Source: Peromyscus leucopus (lineage: Eukaryota > Chordata > Mammalia > Rodentia > Cricetidae). Taken from it: a stretch of DNA of 64,000 nt. The translations under genes were made by a program, and so were the position numbers. Below the pieces are notes generated by a model. That model made no database searches. It worked only from the letters and a program-made list of their open reading frames with translations, and was not told where the DNA came from. Of this stretch, positions 1 to 10,955 are shown in pieces (position 1 is the first letter of the stretch; every line of letters begins with the position of its first letter). The stretch lies in NCBI RefSeq assembly GCF_004664715.2, contig NC_051073.1, forward strand, positions 61,179,379-61,243,378, in the 5' to 3' direction.

Positions 1-156
1 GCGTGAGTAAACAGGAAGTCTTGCTCTTGAGGCTGAGAATTTCAGTCAGAGAATTTGTGGAGTTGGTGAGGTAATATCTGGTGGCAGTGGCTGGCTCTGC
101 TCTCTGATCCCCAGATAAATTTATTAGGGTACACAATATATTGGGGTACACAGTCT
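1..156 (+). mobile_element. 3' end of an LTR (truncated)
   Basis: Bases about 87-156 match the 3' end of the two complete LTRs at 9570-10059 and 21113-21630, sharing the phrases 'gataaatttattagggtac' and 'acaatatattgggg'. The 5' part of that LTR is not present, and the first 86 bases do not clearly belong to it. It abuts the 3' side of the minus-strand L1. I read it as a truncated relic. Confidence 0.6.
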
Positions 157-218
157 TCTTCTGTGCCAATATGCTCAAGGTTATTCTCCACTTTCTTCTC
201 TGTCATTCTCTATCATAT

Positions 219-527
219 TTAGTGAATCACCCCAAGATATTTTACATTATTTGAGGCTATTGTGAAAAGTGTTGTTTCCCTGATTTCTTTCTCAGCCCAT
301 TTGTCATTTGTGTGTAGGCGGGCCTTTGATTTTTGTGAGTTAATTTTGTATCCAGCTACTTTGCAGAAAGTGTTTATCAGTTGTAGGAGTTCCCTGGTGG
401 AATTTTTAGGATCAAATATGTACACTATCGTTTCATCTGCAAATGATGCTTTGACTTCTTCCTTTCCAATCTGTATCCCCTTGATCCCCTTCGGTTCTCT
501 TATTGCTCTAGCTAAGACTTCAAGCAT
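219..527 (-). pseudogene. L1 ORF2 reverse transcriptase fragment
   Basis: A 102-residue open stretch with recognisable L1 reverse transcriptase sequence: [39 protein letters not shown] and NVKYLGV. The position that normally reads as the catalytic two-aspartate motif reads FADET, so one aspartate is replaced by glutamate. The upstream part of the domain is displaced beyond the LTR at 557-1104. It is a decayed fragment with no expected activity. Confidence 0.85.
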
Positions 528-556
528 GATATTGAATAGATATGGAGAGAGTAGAC

Positions 557-990
557 TGTTTTGAATATTAATTTAAGATGTGTTACATTTGTTTATGCTG
601 TGGAACGTTTGTTTAATGATGCAAAGTTGTGTTGTATTCTTTTATGTTATTTGTTTAACTCTGTGAAGCTGTGTTACTTTGCCTGTCTAAAAAACCTGAT
701 TAGTCTAATAAAGAACTGAATGGCCAATAGCAAGTCAGGAGAAAGGATCTGTGGGACTGGCAGAAAGAGAGAATAAATAGAAGGAGAAAAGGGGGATTGG
801 AAGCAAGAGAGATCAAGGAGTGAGAAAAGCAGGAGCCAGCCACACAGCCACACAGCCACACAGCCAGCCACGGAGTAAGAGTCAAAGTAAGATTACAGAA
901 GTAAGAAAAGGGAAAGGCTCAGAGGCAAAAGGTAGATGGGATAATTTAAGTTAAGAAAAGCTAGCTAGAAACAAGCCAAGATAAGGCCGG

Positions 991-1031
<41 letters not shown>

Positions 1032-1104
1032 CCATGTGTGATTTATTTGGGAGCTGGGTGACACCCTCCCCAAAGAATAAAAGAGTAAAAGACAACCAAC
1101 AGTA
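557..1104 (+). mobile_element. Solo LTR inserted in L1 ORF2
   Basis: The element starts TGTTTTGAATATTAA and ends near AACAGTA. The L1 sequence on its two sides joins at gtagac (551-556) and gtggac (1105-1110), a 6-bp target-site duplication with one mismatch. Inside are an LTR-like promoter region ('gagagaataaatag', about 770) and an AATAAA signal near 707. A (TTA)n microsatellite lies near its 3' end. The same family recurs at 6995-7503. A 6-bp duplication fits a class II (ERVK-like) LTR. No internal viral genes flank it, so it is a solo LTR. Confidence 0.75.
992..1031. repeat. (TTA)n microsatellite
   Basis: About 13 uninterrupted TTA/ATT units lie inside the LTR at 557-1104. The sister LTR at 6995-7503 has no such expansion at the matching place, so the array grew after insertion. 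Confidence 0.95.
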
Positions 1105-1253
1105 GTGGACAATCTTGTTTTGTTCCTGATTTTAGAGAAATTGCTTTGAGTTTCTCCCCATTTAATTTGATTGGTTATAGGCTTTCTGTGGACTACCTTT
1201 GTCATGTTTAGGTATGTCACTTATATCCTTAATCATGCCAGGAATTTTTTTTT

Positions 1254-1448
1254 TTAAATCATGAAGAGATTTTGGATCTTGTTAAAGGCTTTTTTTTCTG
1301 CATCTAATGAGATGATCACATGGTTTTTTACCATCCCCTGTATCTCTGGGATGAAGCCTACTTGATCATGGTGACTGACAATCTTTTTGATGTATTCTTG
1401 GGTTTGGTTTGCAAGTATTTTACTGAGTATTTTTACATCTATTTCCAT
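1254..1448 (-). pseudogene. L1 ORF2 fragment upstream of the LTR
   Basis: A 64-residue frame with L1 ORF2 phrases [30 protein letters not shown] and [17 protein letters not shown]. This is the N-terminal part of the reverse transcriptase. It continues the element interrupted by the LTR at 557-1104. There are small indels relative to the family pattern (an extra lysine after DAEK, a lost segment after IQG). Confidence 0.85.
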
Positions 1449-2100
1449 AGGGAACTTGGTCTGTAATTCTCTTTCTTTGTTGGGTCTTTATGTGGTTTGG
1501 TATTAGACTAACTGTGACCCCATAAAATGAACTTGGCAATGTTTCTCCAGTTTCTATTTTGTGGGATAATTTGAGGAGTGCTGACATTAATTCTTTGAAA
1601 GTCTGGTCCTGGGTTTTTCTTGGTTGGGAGACTTTTAATTACTGTTTCCATTTTACTAAGGGATATGGGCCTATTTAATTGTTTATATGATCTTGATTTG
1701 GTAAGTGGTACCTATAAAGAAAATTATCCAATTCTTTTAGATTTTCCAATTTTGTGGAATACAGGTTTTTAATGTATATCCTTATGATTCCCTGGATTTC
1801 TTTGGTGTCTGTTATGTCCTCTTTTTCATTTCTGATTTTGTTAACTTGGGTGTTATCTCTCTGCCTTTTAGATAGTTTAGATAAGGGTTTGTCTATCTTG
1901 TTGATTTTCTCAAAGAAACAACTCTTTTTTTTAAAAAAAAAAAAACTCTTTGTATTGTTCTCTTTGTTTCTATTTTATTGACATCAGCATTGAGTTTGAT
2001 TATTTCTTGTCATCTACTCCTCTTGGGTATGATCACCTCTTTTTGTTCTAGAGTTTTCAGGTGAGCTGTTAAGTTGCTAGTATGAGATCTCTCCAATGTC

Positions 2101-2209
2101 TTTTTTTTTTTTTTTTAAATCCTGGTGTGATCAGACACCAGACGGGAGTTGAACCAGGGTCCTCTGGAATATCAGTCAGTGCTCCAAACCACTGAGCCAT
2201 CTCTCTCCT
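2101..2209 (-). mobile_element. B2 SINE fragment (minus strand)
   Basis: The plus strand shows a T16 tract followed by the reverse complement of a B2 head, ending 'ccactgagccatctctct'. B2 derives from a tRNA and is mobilised by L1. It is inserted in the L1 ORF2 sequence; short similar flanks (ccaatgtc / ccaatttc) may be the duplicated target. It is truncated compared with a full B2 of about 190 bp. Confidence 0.7.
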
Positions 2210-2357
2210 TTCCAATTTCCTTATGTAGGCACTCTGCTATAAACTTTCCTCTTAGCACCGCTTTCACGGTGTTCCATAGGTTTGGGTATGAGGTATATTC
2301 ATTTCCATTGAATTCTAGAAAGTCTTTAATTTCTTTATTTCTGTCTTGACCCATTTT

Positions 2358-2696
2358 TTAATTCAGTGTAAACTTGTTCAGTACCCATGAGTTTGTAAGC
2401 TTTCTGTTGTTGATATTCAACTTTAATGTATGGTAGTCTGATGGGATGCAGGGAGTTATTTCAATTTGCTTGTATCTGTTGAGACTTGCTTTGTGTCTGA
2501 GTGTGTGGACAGTTTTGGAGGAAGTTTCACGAGGTGCAGAGAAAAAGGTATATCCTTCTGTGTTTGGGTGAAATGTTCTGTAAATATCTGTTAGGTCCAT
2601 TTGTTTTATAACATCAATTAGCTCTAGTATTTCTCTGTTTAGTTTTTGTCTGGATGACCTGACAATTGGTGAGAGTTGAGTATTGGAATCTCCCAT
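2358..2696 (-). pseudogene. L1 ORF2 endonuclease fragment
   Basis: A 112-residue frame matching the C-terminal half of the L1 AP-like endonuclease: [20 protein letters not shown] near the start, then [21 protein letters not shown] and [16 protein letters not shown]. Active L1 endonucleases carry GDFN and a closing SDHH motif. Here they read GDSN and SDYH, so the catalytic histidine is replaced by tyrosine. Together with the broken downstream frames this shows an inactive copy. Confidence 0.85.
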
Positions 2697-3299
2697 TATC
2701 AGAGTGTGAGGGTCAATATGTGATTAAGCTGTACTAATATTTCTTTTACACACTTGGGTGTTTGGGGCATAGATGTTAAGAAGTGAAATGTCATCTTGGT
2801 GGATTTTTTCCTTTGATGAGTGTGTAGTGTCCTTCCCTATCTCCTTGGATTAATTTTTGTTTGAATTCTATTTTGTTAGATAATAAATGGGTACACCTGC
2901 TTGCTTCTTGGGTCCATTTGCTTGGAATATTTTTTTCCAACCTTTACTCTGAGGTAATGTCTATCCTTGATGTTCAGGTTTGTTTCTTGGATACAGCAGA
3001 AGGATGGGTCAGTCCTATTTTGACATCCATTATGTTAGTCTGCTTTTTTTTTCTTAATTTGGGAATTAAGACCATTGATATGGAGAGATACCAATGACCA
3101 ATGATTGTCAATTTCTGTTATTTTGTTGTTGGTGGTGGTGGTATGTATATATGAGTGTGTGTGTTTCCTTTCTGAGATTACTTATTCCCTGTGTTTTTGT
3201 GGGTATAGTTAACCTCCTTAGGTTGGAGTTTTGCTTCTAGAACCTTCTATAGGGCTGGATTTGTAGCTAGATATTGTTTAAATTTGGCTTTATCATGGA

Positions 3300-4160
3300 A
3301 CATCTTATTTTCTCTATCTATGGTGGTTGATTCTGGGAGGGTAGCCTGGGCTGGCATCTGTGGTCACTTAGTGTCTGCAGCACATCTATACAGGTTCCTC
3401 TGGCTTTTAGAGTCTCCACTGTGTAGTCAGGTAAACTTTTAATAGGTCTGCCTTTATATGTTACTTTGTCTTCCCCCTTGCAGTTTTTAATACTCTTTCT
3501 GTGTTCTGTACATTTAGTGTTTTGATTATTATATGCCAAGGGGAACTTTTATTCTGAAAGTTATTTATTTAAGCTTCTTGTATCTTTATAGGTATTCCTT
3601 CTTTAGTTTAGGAAAATTTTCTTTTGTGATTTTGTTGGAAATATTTTCTGGGCATTTGAGAGCTGGGATTCTTCTCCTTCCTCTATTCCTATTATTCTTA
3701 AGTTTGGTCTTTTCATACTATTCCAGATTTCCTGGATGTTCATGTCAGGAGTTTTTTTTTTTAATTTAACATTTTATTTGAACAATTCAGTAATTTATTC
3801 CATCATATCTCCAACTCCTGAGAGTCTCTCTTCCATCTCTTGTATTCTATTGGTGAATCTTGCCTCTGTGGTTCCTGTTCCTAAATTTTTCATTTCCAGA
3901 TTTCCCGCAGTCTGTTTTCTGTATTGATTCTATTTCCATTTTCAGTTCTTGAGCAGTTTTATTTGTTTCCTTCCATTGTTTGTTTGTGGTCCTTTTGGAT
4001 TTCTTTAAGGGATTTATTCATTTCCTCCAATTGTTTGTTTGTCTTTTCCTGAATTCCTTTGAGGGATTTATTTGCTTCCTCTTTAAGGACCTCTATAATC
4101 GTCATATAATCTGTTTTAAGGTCTTTTTCTTGTGCTTCAGCTGTTAGAGTATTCAAGGCC
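3300..4160 (-). pseudogene. L1 ORF1 remnant
   Basis: Two open stretches remain. 4156-3959 encodes a coiled-coil with heptad-like KEEANKSLKGIQEKTNKQLE. 3539-3318 encodes the C-terminal domain, recognisable by KVTYKGRPIKSLPDYTVETL and ending in HRCQPRLPSQNQPP. The RNA-recognition part between them is not open in one frame. Family knowledge makes ORF1 a trimeric nucleic-acid chaperone of roughly 350 residues; this copy cannot make it intact. Confidence 0.8.
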
Positions 4161-4184
4161 TTCTCTGTTAGGATAACTGGCCTC

Positions 4185-5235
4185 TAGTGGGAACACATGG
4201 CCCTGGCTGTTATAGATTGTGTTTTTATGCTGGTGTCTTGGTATCTGGGCTTGGGGTGATCATAGGTCTAGGTATTGATTTCTGGATTTGTCTTTGTTGG
4301 GTGGGTGTTTTATTCCTTGGTTTCTGTTTTTTTTTTTCCTCTGGATTTTCAGAGAGTATGAAGGCTGTGTGTTGCCTGCTTCCCTGTTCTGATCAGCTGG
4401 TGTGTTCACAGGGAATGCCTCCTACTGGTGTTGGAGGCTGGGATACTGGGATGAGTTGGGGGAAAGAAGGTTGGAGAGGAAGGTCTTTGTGATTCACTGG
4501 GGATAGGGTCAGAGAAAAAAGAGAGACCACAGCAGGTTTCCTGCTGCAAGCTGGAGATGCGACTGTCGAGGAAAGGTGTGAGTCTGCCTTCAGCCTACTT
4601 GTTGTCCTGGGAGGAGAGGCCCTTGGGTTAGCAGGGTGTGCTTGCTGATTTGGGGGCAAGGATAAAACAATGAGTAGGGAGAGGGCAGTTAGAAGCAGAA
4701 GAAGATCTGTGGGATCCACAGGAGATGTGGCAGGCAGAGAAGGTTGCCACAGGTATTCTGCTGCAGAGCTGGAGTGAAGCTGGGGGATTGGATCTGGGGG
4801 AACAGAAGAAGACAAGATCTGCAGGCAGGCTAACTGGATTTCTGGCAGGTGTGGCCTGTGGGTTAGCAGAGGTTGTCTTCTGGAGCAGGGGGCTGGGATA
4901 AAGTAACTAGTATTGGGGAGGGAGGTTAGGAGGGGAAGATCTGTGGGATCCACCAGAGATGTGGGTGGGGTGGGAGTGGGAGGGGAGGAAGGCTGCAGAT
5001 GGTGGCCTGTTGCAGCGCTAGAGATGAGACTGGGGGATTTTTTTGGAGGTGAGGAGGGAGTGGCCAATGTCTTCTGTTGGTTTACCTCTTTCCTTCTCCT
5101 GCTCAGCTGGTGTGTGCCCAGGGAACTGAATGTCCCTTCTTTATCAACACAGAGAGTGGAAAGGGAGAGGAGGGCTGCAAAGAAAGGCGCTCTGCCTTTC
5201 ACTAAGCAGTGCCCGTTCTACCCGAGAAACCTCCC
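4185..5235 (-). repeat. L1 5'UTR tandem monomers
   Basis: A landmark phrase occurs as aggtctttgtgattcac at 4481, agatctgtgggatccac at 4703 and agatctgtgggatccac at 4937. This gives spacings of 222 and 234 bases, so at least three monomers. Tandem monomers upstream of ORF1 are the usual rodent L1 promoter design. The array ends near 5235. Confidence 0.75.
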
Positions 5236-5369
5236 TGTCAAGTAGATGTGACCTCTTCCTGAAGTACAGAGTGAGAGGTATGGGGTGAAGGGAAGATGGT
5301 TTGATTTCTTCCTTTCTCAGAGGTAAAATATGAATAGGTGGAGGCCATCAGACAGTCAGCATACGAAGG

Positions 5370-5762
5370 CCATTCTGTGGGCAGAGTTTTCCATCTAGAC
5401 CGCCAGTCAGCTCTGTCCTGCCAGCTGCTCCACAAATAACCACACAGAGACATAATTGTAATTATAAATGCCCAGCCAATAGCTTACCTTGTCACTCACT
5501 AGCTCTATAACTTAGATTAACCCGTATTTCTTATCTACGTTCTGCCACGTGGCTTGGTATCTTTCCTCAGTATGGCAAGTTCATCCCCTGCCTCCTCTTC
5601 ATCTCCTCTCAATTCTCAGATTCCTCCTGTTTCTTCTTCCCAGAATTCTCTCAGTCTGTTTCTCCCACCTAACCTTATCCCGCCTAGCTGTTGGCCAGTC
5701 AGCTTCTTTATTAACCCAATCACAGTGACATATGTTCACACAGTGTAAAGGAATATTTCACA
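5370..5762 (-). mobile_element. LTR fragment (minus strand)
   Basis: The right edge reads ggaatatttcaca, the reverse complement of an LTR start TGTGAAATATTCC. Inside are the inverted 'tattggc/gccaatag' type CCAAT phrase and a TTTATTA (AATAAA) signal. It resembles the minus-strand LTR at 28707-29259. The left edge is uncertain. Confidence 0.55.
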
Positions 5763-6370
5763 TCACTCTCTGACTGAGTTTCTACTACTGCTGTGAAAGA
5801 TATGGGGCGGGCCACAAGAGGCAAGTGTCAGACTGGACAGTGTTGTTGACACCTCCCTTTAAGCTGTGTCCAGCAGTGTTTAGTCACAAGAGTAGGTGCT
5901 TTGAGTTCAAATGCTTAGGAGCCTGGAGGAACAATTATAAACACCAAAGGTGACCTTCATTAAGGGCCAAAGACTTATATGATATGAGTTTGGTAGAAAG
6001 AATCATCTCCTGGTACTTCCCCCATTAATGCTGTTCTTTTTTCTTGAATTTGTTTCCTATAACCTGAAAAAACAGAGGCTCTAGGCGTACCCTAGAGGTA
6101 AAGTAGCTGAGGTCTCTTTGGCATCAATTATGTGGCATTTTTACTCCCAACTTAGCTACCTTGGTAAATATTTTCTAATCTCGAAAAACTCAGAGAAGGG
6201 GCAAGCTTAACAGTGTGATTTTGGAGGAGAGTGAGTTTAAAAAGAGACACTTTCTTGTAACAAAGCATAAACCGTCTGGTTCCAACTGGACTGGATGCTG
6301 GATGAGTCTCACACCAAATCACAGCAAACTGAGTCACTACTACTTTGCTGGAGGCTTCCCTCTCGATCTG
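5763..6370. other. No gene or clear repeat seen
   Basis: Unique-looking intergenic sequence. I see no exon-like frame, no SINE and no simple repeat here. Confidence 0.5.
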
Positions 6371-6800
6371 CTTGTGATGGTCAGTTTTCATTGCTGTGAT
6401 CAAATAGGCAAGGGTGGGGTGGGGGTGGGCTTAAAAGAGGAGGGATTAATTTTGGCTCCTCTTTCCGTTTTCAGCTCATGATCTGCTAGCTCCAATGCTT
6501 AGGGGCTTAGGGTGAGAGAAACATTCTGCCAGAGAAGGCTGGCATAAAGCTGCTTACCTCAGCATAGCAGGGAAGAGGAAAAGGGGAGAGACAGGGAGAG
6601 GGAGGAAGAGGGGAGGAGGAGGAAGTGGGCCTCTAGCCTCCTGTTTTTGTTTCAGAAGGGCCCCCAGCTTATTGGAAAGTGCTGCCTACATGCAGGGTGT
6701 GTCTCTCAGGTGCTACCCTGTACACCAGTCATCTCTGCAAGTGCCCCCACAGACACACCCAGACAGGTCTTTACTAATCTTCTAAGTATGTCAATCTGAT
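6371..6800 (+). repeat. Old rodent interspersed repeat (family unsure)
   Basis: The stretch starts near 'tcagttttcattgctgtgat' and continues 'ggattaattttggctcctc', phrases found in a widespread rodent repeat group also represented at 32570 and 40825. G- and A-rich low-complexity DNA sits in the middle (6555-6625). I cannot name the family with confidence. Confidence 0.35.
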
Positions 6801-6808
6801 CAAGTTCC

Positions 6809-6920
6809 CAGTCTGTAATCCTAACACTTGGGAGGCTAAGACAGGAGAATCAGAAGTTTGAGGCAAGCCTGGGATATATAGTTAGACCCTATCACAAAAC
6901 AAAAAGGAAAAGAAAAAAAG
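6809..6920 (+). mobile_element. B1-type SINE
   Basis: Contains 'gtaatcctaacacttgggag', 'gctaagacaggagaatc' and 'agcctgggatatatag', followed by an A-rich tail. This is a diverged 7SL-derived B1 missing its first bases. Confidence 0.75.
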
Positions 6921-6994
6921 ATTAGCCATCACTCTTTTGTTGACTTTTGGAAACTATCAAACGATCCTTGGCTTACAGTAAAAACTACTTCCGT

Positions 6995-7503
6995 TGTGGA
7001 ATATTAGCTTAAGATGTGTTACATCCTTTTATACCATGGAATATTTGTTTAATGATGCAAAGATGTGTTGTATTCTTTTATCTTGCATTTGTTCAACTCT
7101 GTGAAGCTGTGTTCCTTTGCCTGCCTAAAACACCTGATTGGTCTAATAAAGAGCTAGGCAGGAGAAAAGATGGGTGGGGTTGTCAGGTGGAGAGAATAAA
7201 TAGAAGGAGAAAAAGAGGAAAAAGGAGCAAGAGAGAAGGTGAGGAGGATGTCAGGGGCCAGCTACCCAGCCACCCAGCCAGACATGGAATAAAAAGGAAA
7301 GAAAAGATATACAGAAATAGCAAAAGGTAAAAGCCCAGAGCCAAAAGGCAGACGGGATAATTTAAGAAAAGCTGGCTAGAAATGAGTCAAGCTAAGGCTG
7401 GGCATTTATAAGTAAGAATAAGTCTCTGTGTATTTATTTGGGAGCTGGGTGGTGGGACCCCAAAAGAATGAACAGTTTTTAAAAAAAAACAACTAACAAC
7501 ATA
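6995..7503 (+). mobile_element. Solo LTR (same family as 557-1104)
   Basis: Starts TGTGGAATATTAGCTTAAG and aligns along its length with the LTR at 557-1104: 'gtttaatgatgcaaag', 'cctgattggtctaataaag', 'gagagaataaatagaagg' and 'atttatttgggagctgggt'. It lacks the (TTA)n expansion. The edges are diverged and the target duplication is not clean (ttccgt on the left against tttcct or ttcctg on the right). Confidence 0.7.
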
Positions 7504-7910
7504 TTTCCTGTGTTGTCTTACTGTACATTTTCATAAACATTCAGAGAGGCAAGGATTTTAGCTGAAGCAGTAGTTTGTTTCAGAAGATACTGACTTACTT
7601 TATCTAGTCAGGAATAGTAATTCATCCTATTATTAGAGTATTTACCATCATGGGTCATGACTTGGCAAGGCAGTTTGTAAGTAGATATTTTGAATACATT
7701 CTCTGTGCTCTGCCATGGATTCTTCTGTACCTACCGTCTCTAGTAGAGGGTGACTTCCCCAACATCTTCTCAAACAGATGTTATGAATTACCCTTTGAAA
7801 TGAAACATATCACTGATGCAGAGCTCAACAGCATGTCAGATAGCCATTGTGTCAGAGAGATAAGGAGGAGATAGACATGTGTGTCCTTGGCTCAGTTATC
7901 TATGCTCACC

Positions 7911-8257
7911 TGCTGTGGATATCATTCTATATAAATAAAACACTGATAGCCAGTGACCAGACAGGAAGTATAGGCGGGACAAGGAGAGAGGAGAATTGGG
8001 GAAACAGGAAGAAGGGGAGAGACACTGCAGCCACCGCCAGGACAAGCAGCATGTAAAGACTCCGGTAAGCCAACAGCCACGTGACAAGGTATAGATTTAT
8101 AAAAAAATGGGTTAATTTAAGATATAAGAACAGTTAGCAAGAAGTCTGCCACGGCCATACAGTTTATAAATATTATAAGCGTCTGAGTGATTATTTTATA
8201 TGTGGATTGTGGAACTGCGGGGTTTGGTGGAACCTGGAGAGAAGCCCTCCAGCAACA
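7911..8257 (+). mobile_element. Solo LTR with perfect 6-bp target duplication
   Basis: The element starts TGCTGTGGATATC and ends GCAACA. It is flanked by ctcacc at 7905-7910 and again at 8258-8263. A 347-bp TG...CA element with a 6-bp duplication is typical of a class II (ERVK-like) solo LTR. It carries ATAAATAAA near its start (about 7931). It differs from the other LTR families in the window. Confidence 0.8.
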
Positions 8258-8263
8258 CTCACC

Positions 8264-9563
8264 CACATACAGCATAATCTGGACCTCAAAAATACCTGGG
8301 ACAGTCAGGGAGGACAGTAAAAGGATGTTGAACTTCATTGTAACTTGAATTTTCCCTTTGGAGATACAGTGGAAGTGTGAGACACTGAGGCATACCCATA
8401 TCCCTCAGGTCTTACCACTTCAGTATTTTCCAGGTATCTTCCCATGGCTGTATCTGCATCTTGATGCTTGAGGTTTATGTTTGCAACAGTGAGATATATT
8501 ATATCCAAGATAAATGACCCCCCTCCAGAAGTATCCAGACAATGAGTGGTGGTGGAGATGTCTCCCAGAAACAACCTCATCTTTTAGGTAGGATAATTCT
8601 GAGATGCGTGTTTTTACACCATTTCCAAGAGCTGCCTGTAGAATTAAGCTACACTTGTCTACCCTGAAGTTGGCTTAATAATTCACTTTTTATTGGCTGT
8701 CTGTTCCTCCCTGACTCACTTCCTCATGCTTGCTGGCATTTCTTTGGACTATTTCCCACACAAACCATTTACTTTCAGGTCTTTGTTTCAAGGTCAGCTT
8801 CAAGGGGTCCCCAAAACTAGGAGAACTCTCCAGCATTAAGTAGGTATTCTTAAACATACTGCTGGGGAAGTGTGAGGTAAGAGGCACACTTCCTCCTCTT
8901 CCTGCCTCTTCTCATTCAAGGTTGTGGGGACTGTACCCAGAGATTCACGGGCTGTGCCCTGCTCGATGTAGAGCTCAGGATTGTGTAAACTTGTGAATGT
9001 GTATTGGGGAGTCTCCTCCCTGTGGCGTGAATTGTTGAATAAATGAATATTGATAGTAATAGAGCAAACCAGATGCTATGCTGATCAGACATGAAAGGAA
9101 GTAATCTTTTACGCAGGATGACATCTCCCAAACTGTGTTCCAGCTAATAGAAACCCTGTGGCCAAAGGTTTGGGAATCTCTAGAATAATCAGAAACTATT
9201 TTATAGTAGAACTCCTCAGGGCTTCTAGCAAGGCAAAGTGCATCGTGATTCTCTAAGAGAGGGATCAGCCACATCTGTGGTGTTTCCCAAGCCTCTATGA
9301 CCATAGACTTTTTGGGAAAACATCCATTAATATCCCATTTGAATCAGTTTGGGAACTGGTAATAAAAAGACATATTCTGCCTCCTAAATGCATATCTTTC
9401 AATTATGAATGTTTTAAAATAAATTCTGAACTTCATCCTAGAGGTTGAAATACCTTCTCCCCTCTATTCTTTGTGTGAAACCAGACTTCAGTAGAATTCT
9501 TATTCCTCTTGATCTACAAGGCGCTGTTGTCTTTAGACACACCACTGTTGGGCTTTACAGTCT
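8264..9563. other. No gene or clear repeat seen
   Basis: Open frames here reach at most about 110 codons and show no recognisable domain, codon pattern or splice context. No SINE or LTR is evident. Confidence 0.5.
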
Positions 9564-9569
9564 CCAAGT

Positions 9570-10059
9570 TGTAACACGAATCTTAAAAGGTCTTATTAAT
9601 AAAAACAAACCTGGAGCCAGGTATTGGAGTGAATGCTGGAAGATCAGAGAGACAGAACAAGCCACAGCCAACCTCACTTTGCCAACTTCTCAGCCGATCC
9701 TGTTTCTTCAAACTGGAAGCCTCTGAGTCCTCACCCAAATGGCTCTCAGCCGAACTGCTGCTAAAAGCCTAAAAGCTTAAAAAGCCTCTAGTTCCTGGTC
9801 CTCACACCTTTTACACCTTACTGCTTCCTGCCATCACTTCCTGGGATTAAAGGCGTGTGTCACCATGCCTGGCTGTTTGCAGTGTAGCCTTGAACTCACA
9901 GAGAGATCCAGATGGATCTCTGCCTCCCAAGTGATAGGATTAAAGGTGTGTGTGCCACCATTATCTGGCCTCTATGTCTATCTAGTGGCTGTTCTGTTCT
10001 CTGACCCCAGATAAATTTATTAGGGTGCACAATATATTGGGGGACACAATATTACCACA
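9570..10059 (+). mobile_element. Solo LTR carrying B1 pieces
   Basis: The element starts TGTAACACGAATCTT and ends ATTACCACA. It is flanked by perfect 6-bp copies of ccaagt at 9564-9569 and 10060-10065. About 9835-9963 holds two minus-strand B1 head fragments, each ending in a 'gggattaaaggcgtgtg'-like phrase. The same arrangement occurs in the LTR at 21113-21630, and a related one in 18923-19377. The B1 pieces were therefore part of the LTR when it spread. A poly(A) signal AATAAA-like sequence (gataaattta) lies close to the 3' end. Confidence 0.85.
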
Positions 10060-10087
10060 CCAAGTGGCTTTCCCACGACTGTAGAGA

Positions 10088-10330
10088 GATCATTACAGTG
10101 AGTGTTCCTCATCTGAAATCTGAAGTGTCCCAAATCCACCAGTTGATACTCATGAAGTTTTGTGATTTTGGAACATTCTGGATTTAGTGGGTCTTGGGGG
10201 TGGGGGCTGCTCAACCAATAAAAGTCTAAACAAATATTCCAAATTTTGAAAATCTCTCAAATTTGTAATATATCTAGTCTTAGGTACTTTGGACAAAGGT
10301 TCTTCAGCCTGCATTTGATCACAGTTAAGA
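10088..10330. mobile_element. Possible DNA transposon fossil
   Basis: Phrases such as 'tcatctgaaatctgaagtg', 'tttggaacattctggattt' and 'ttccaaattttgaaaatc' resemble an old mammalian DNA transposon with 'ccaaaatcc'-type ends. Family and edges are uncertain. Confidence 0.35.
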
Positions 10331-10737
10331 GTTTTTCCCAGGATCCCTTAGTGGTCCATTGCTGAAGGACACCCACAGGTGTTAAGCAAACAGAACACCT
10401 CAGAGCTCTTATTTATCTATGGAGGTTGAACTTTGAGTAAATATTCAGTTAACATGGAATTCTCAAAGACTTGGCAGTTTGAAGAAGTCACTGGACAAAG
10501 CCAGCAAAGAGAAAGGTGAGAGCACATGAGCCCTCAGAGTGTGATATACAGGGTCTTCCAGAAGCTCTGTGAGTTGGGGGCCACTATTCTACAGGAGGTA
10601 GGGTTTCTGGGTAAGACTAGGGCTTCTAAAGAAACTCTGAAAACATTCATCCTCTATTTACGAAATGTGTGACTCCGAGTGAGTTAACACAAAGAATCAA
10701 CCTCATCCATTATTTGTAAGACAAGAGACAGGAATCT

Positions 10738-10955
10738 CAGGGCTACAGAGATGACTCGACTCCACCATTAAGAGCACTTGCTGCCCTGCACAGAACCTGG
10801 TCCAGTTCCCAGCACCCACATGATGTCTCACAACCACCAGCTCCAGTTCTAGGAGGTCCAAAACCCTCTTCTGGCCTCCTTGGGCACCAGGCACGTACAT
10901 AGTGTGCATACACACATGCAGGCAAAACATTCATACGCATAAAATCAAAACAAAC
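10738..10955 (+). mobile_element. B2 SINE
   Basis: The tRNA-derived head 'gctacagagatgactcgac' is followed by 'ttaagagcacttgctgccc', then 'cccagcacccacatgatg' and the B2 body 'ccctcttctggcctccttgg'. It ends in an A-rich tail. It is nearly full length and diverged. Confidence 0.8.

Larger units (their letters stand above)
150..5235 (-). mobile_element. Near full-length rodent L1, broken and inactive
   Basis: Reading the minus strand from about 5235 downwards gives L1 in its normal order: 5'UTR with tandem monomers (about 5235-4185), ORF1 (about 4160-3300) and ORF2 (about 3270-200). L1 is an autonomous retrotransposon; ORF1 encodes an RNA-binding coiled-coil protein and ORF2 an endonuclease plus reverse transcriptase. 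Every reading frame is interrupted. An LTR (557-1104) sits inside the reverse transcriptase and a B2 SINE (2101-2209) lies further upstream in ORF2. The ORF2 C-terminal part and 3'UTR are missing or rearranged below about 220. It is therefore a dead copy. Boundaries are approximate. Confidence 0.85.

Noticed and set aside
557..1104. Possibility of a complete provirus between LTR copies
   Set aside because: LTRs at 557, 6995, 7911, 9570, 18923 and 21113 are each single and mostly have their own target duplications. No gag, pol or env sequence lies between matched pairs.
4393..5202. 269-codon minus-strand frame
   Set aside because: It lies in the L1 5'UTR monomers; proline/serine repeats reflect the tandem repeat, not a gene.
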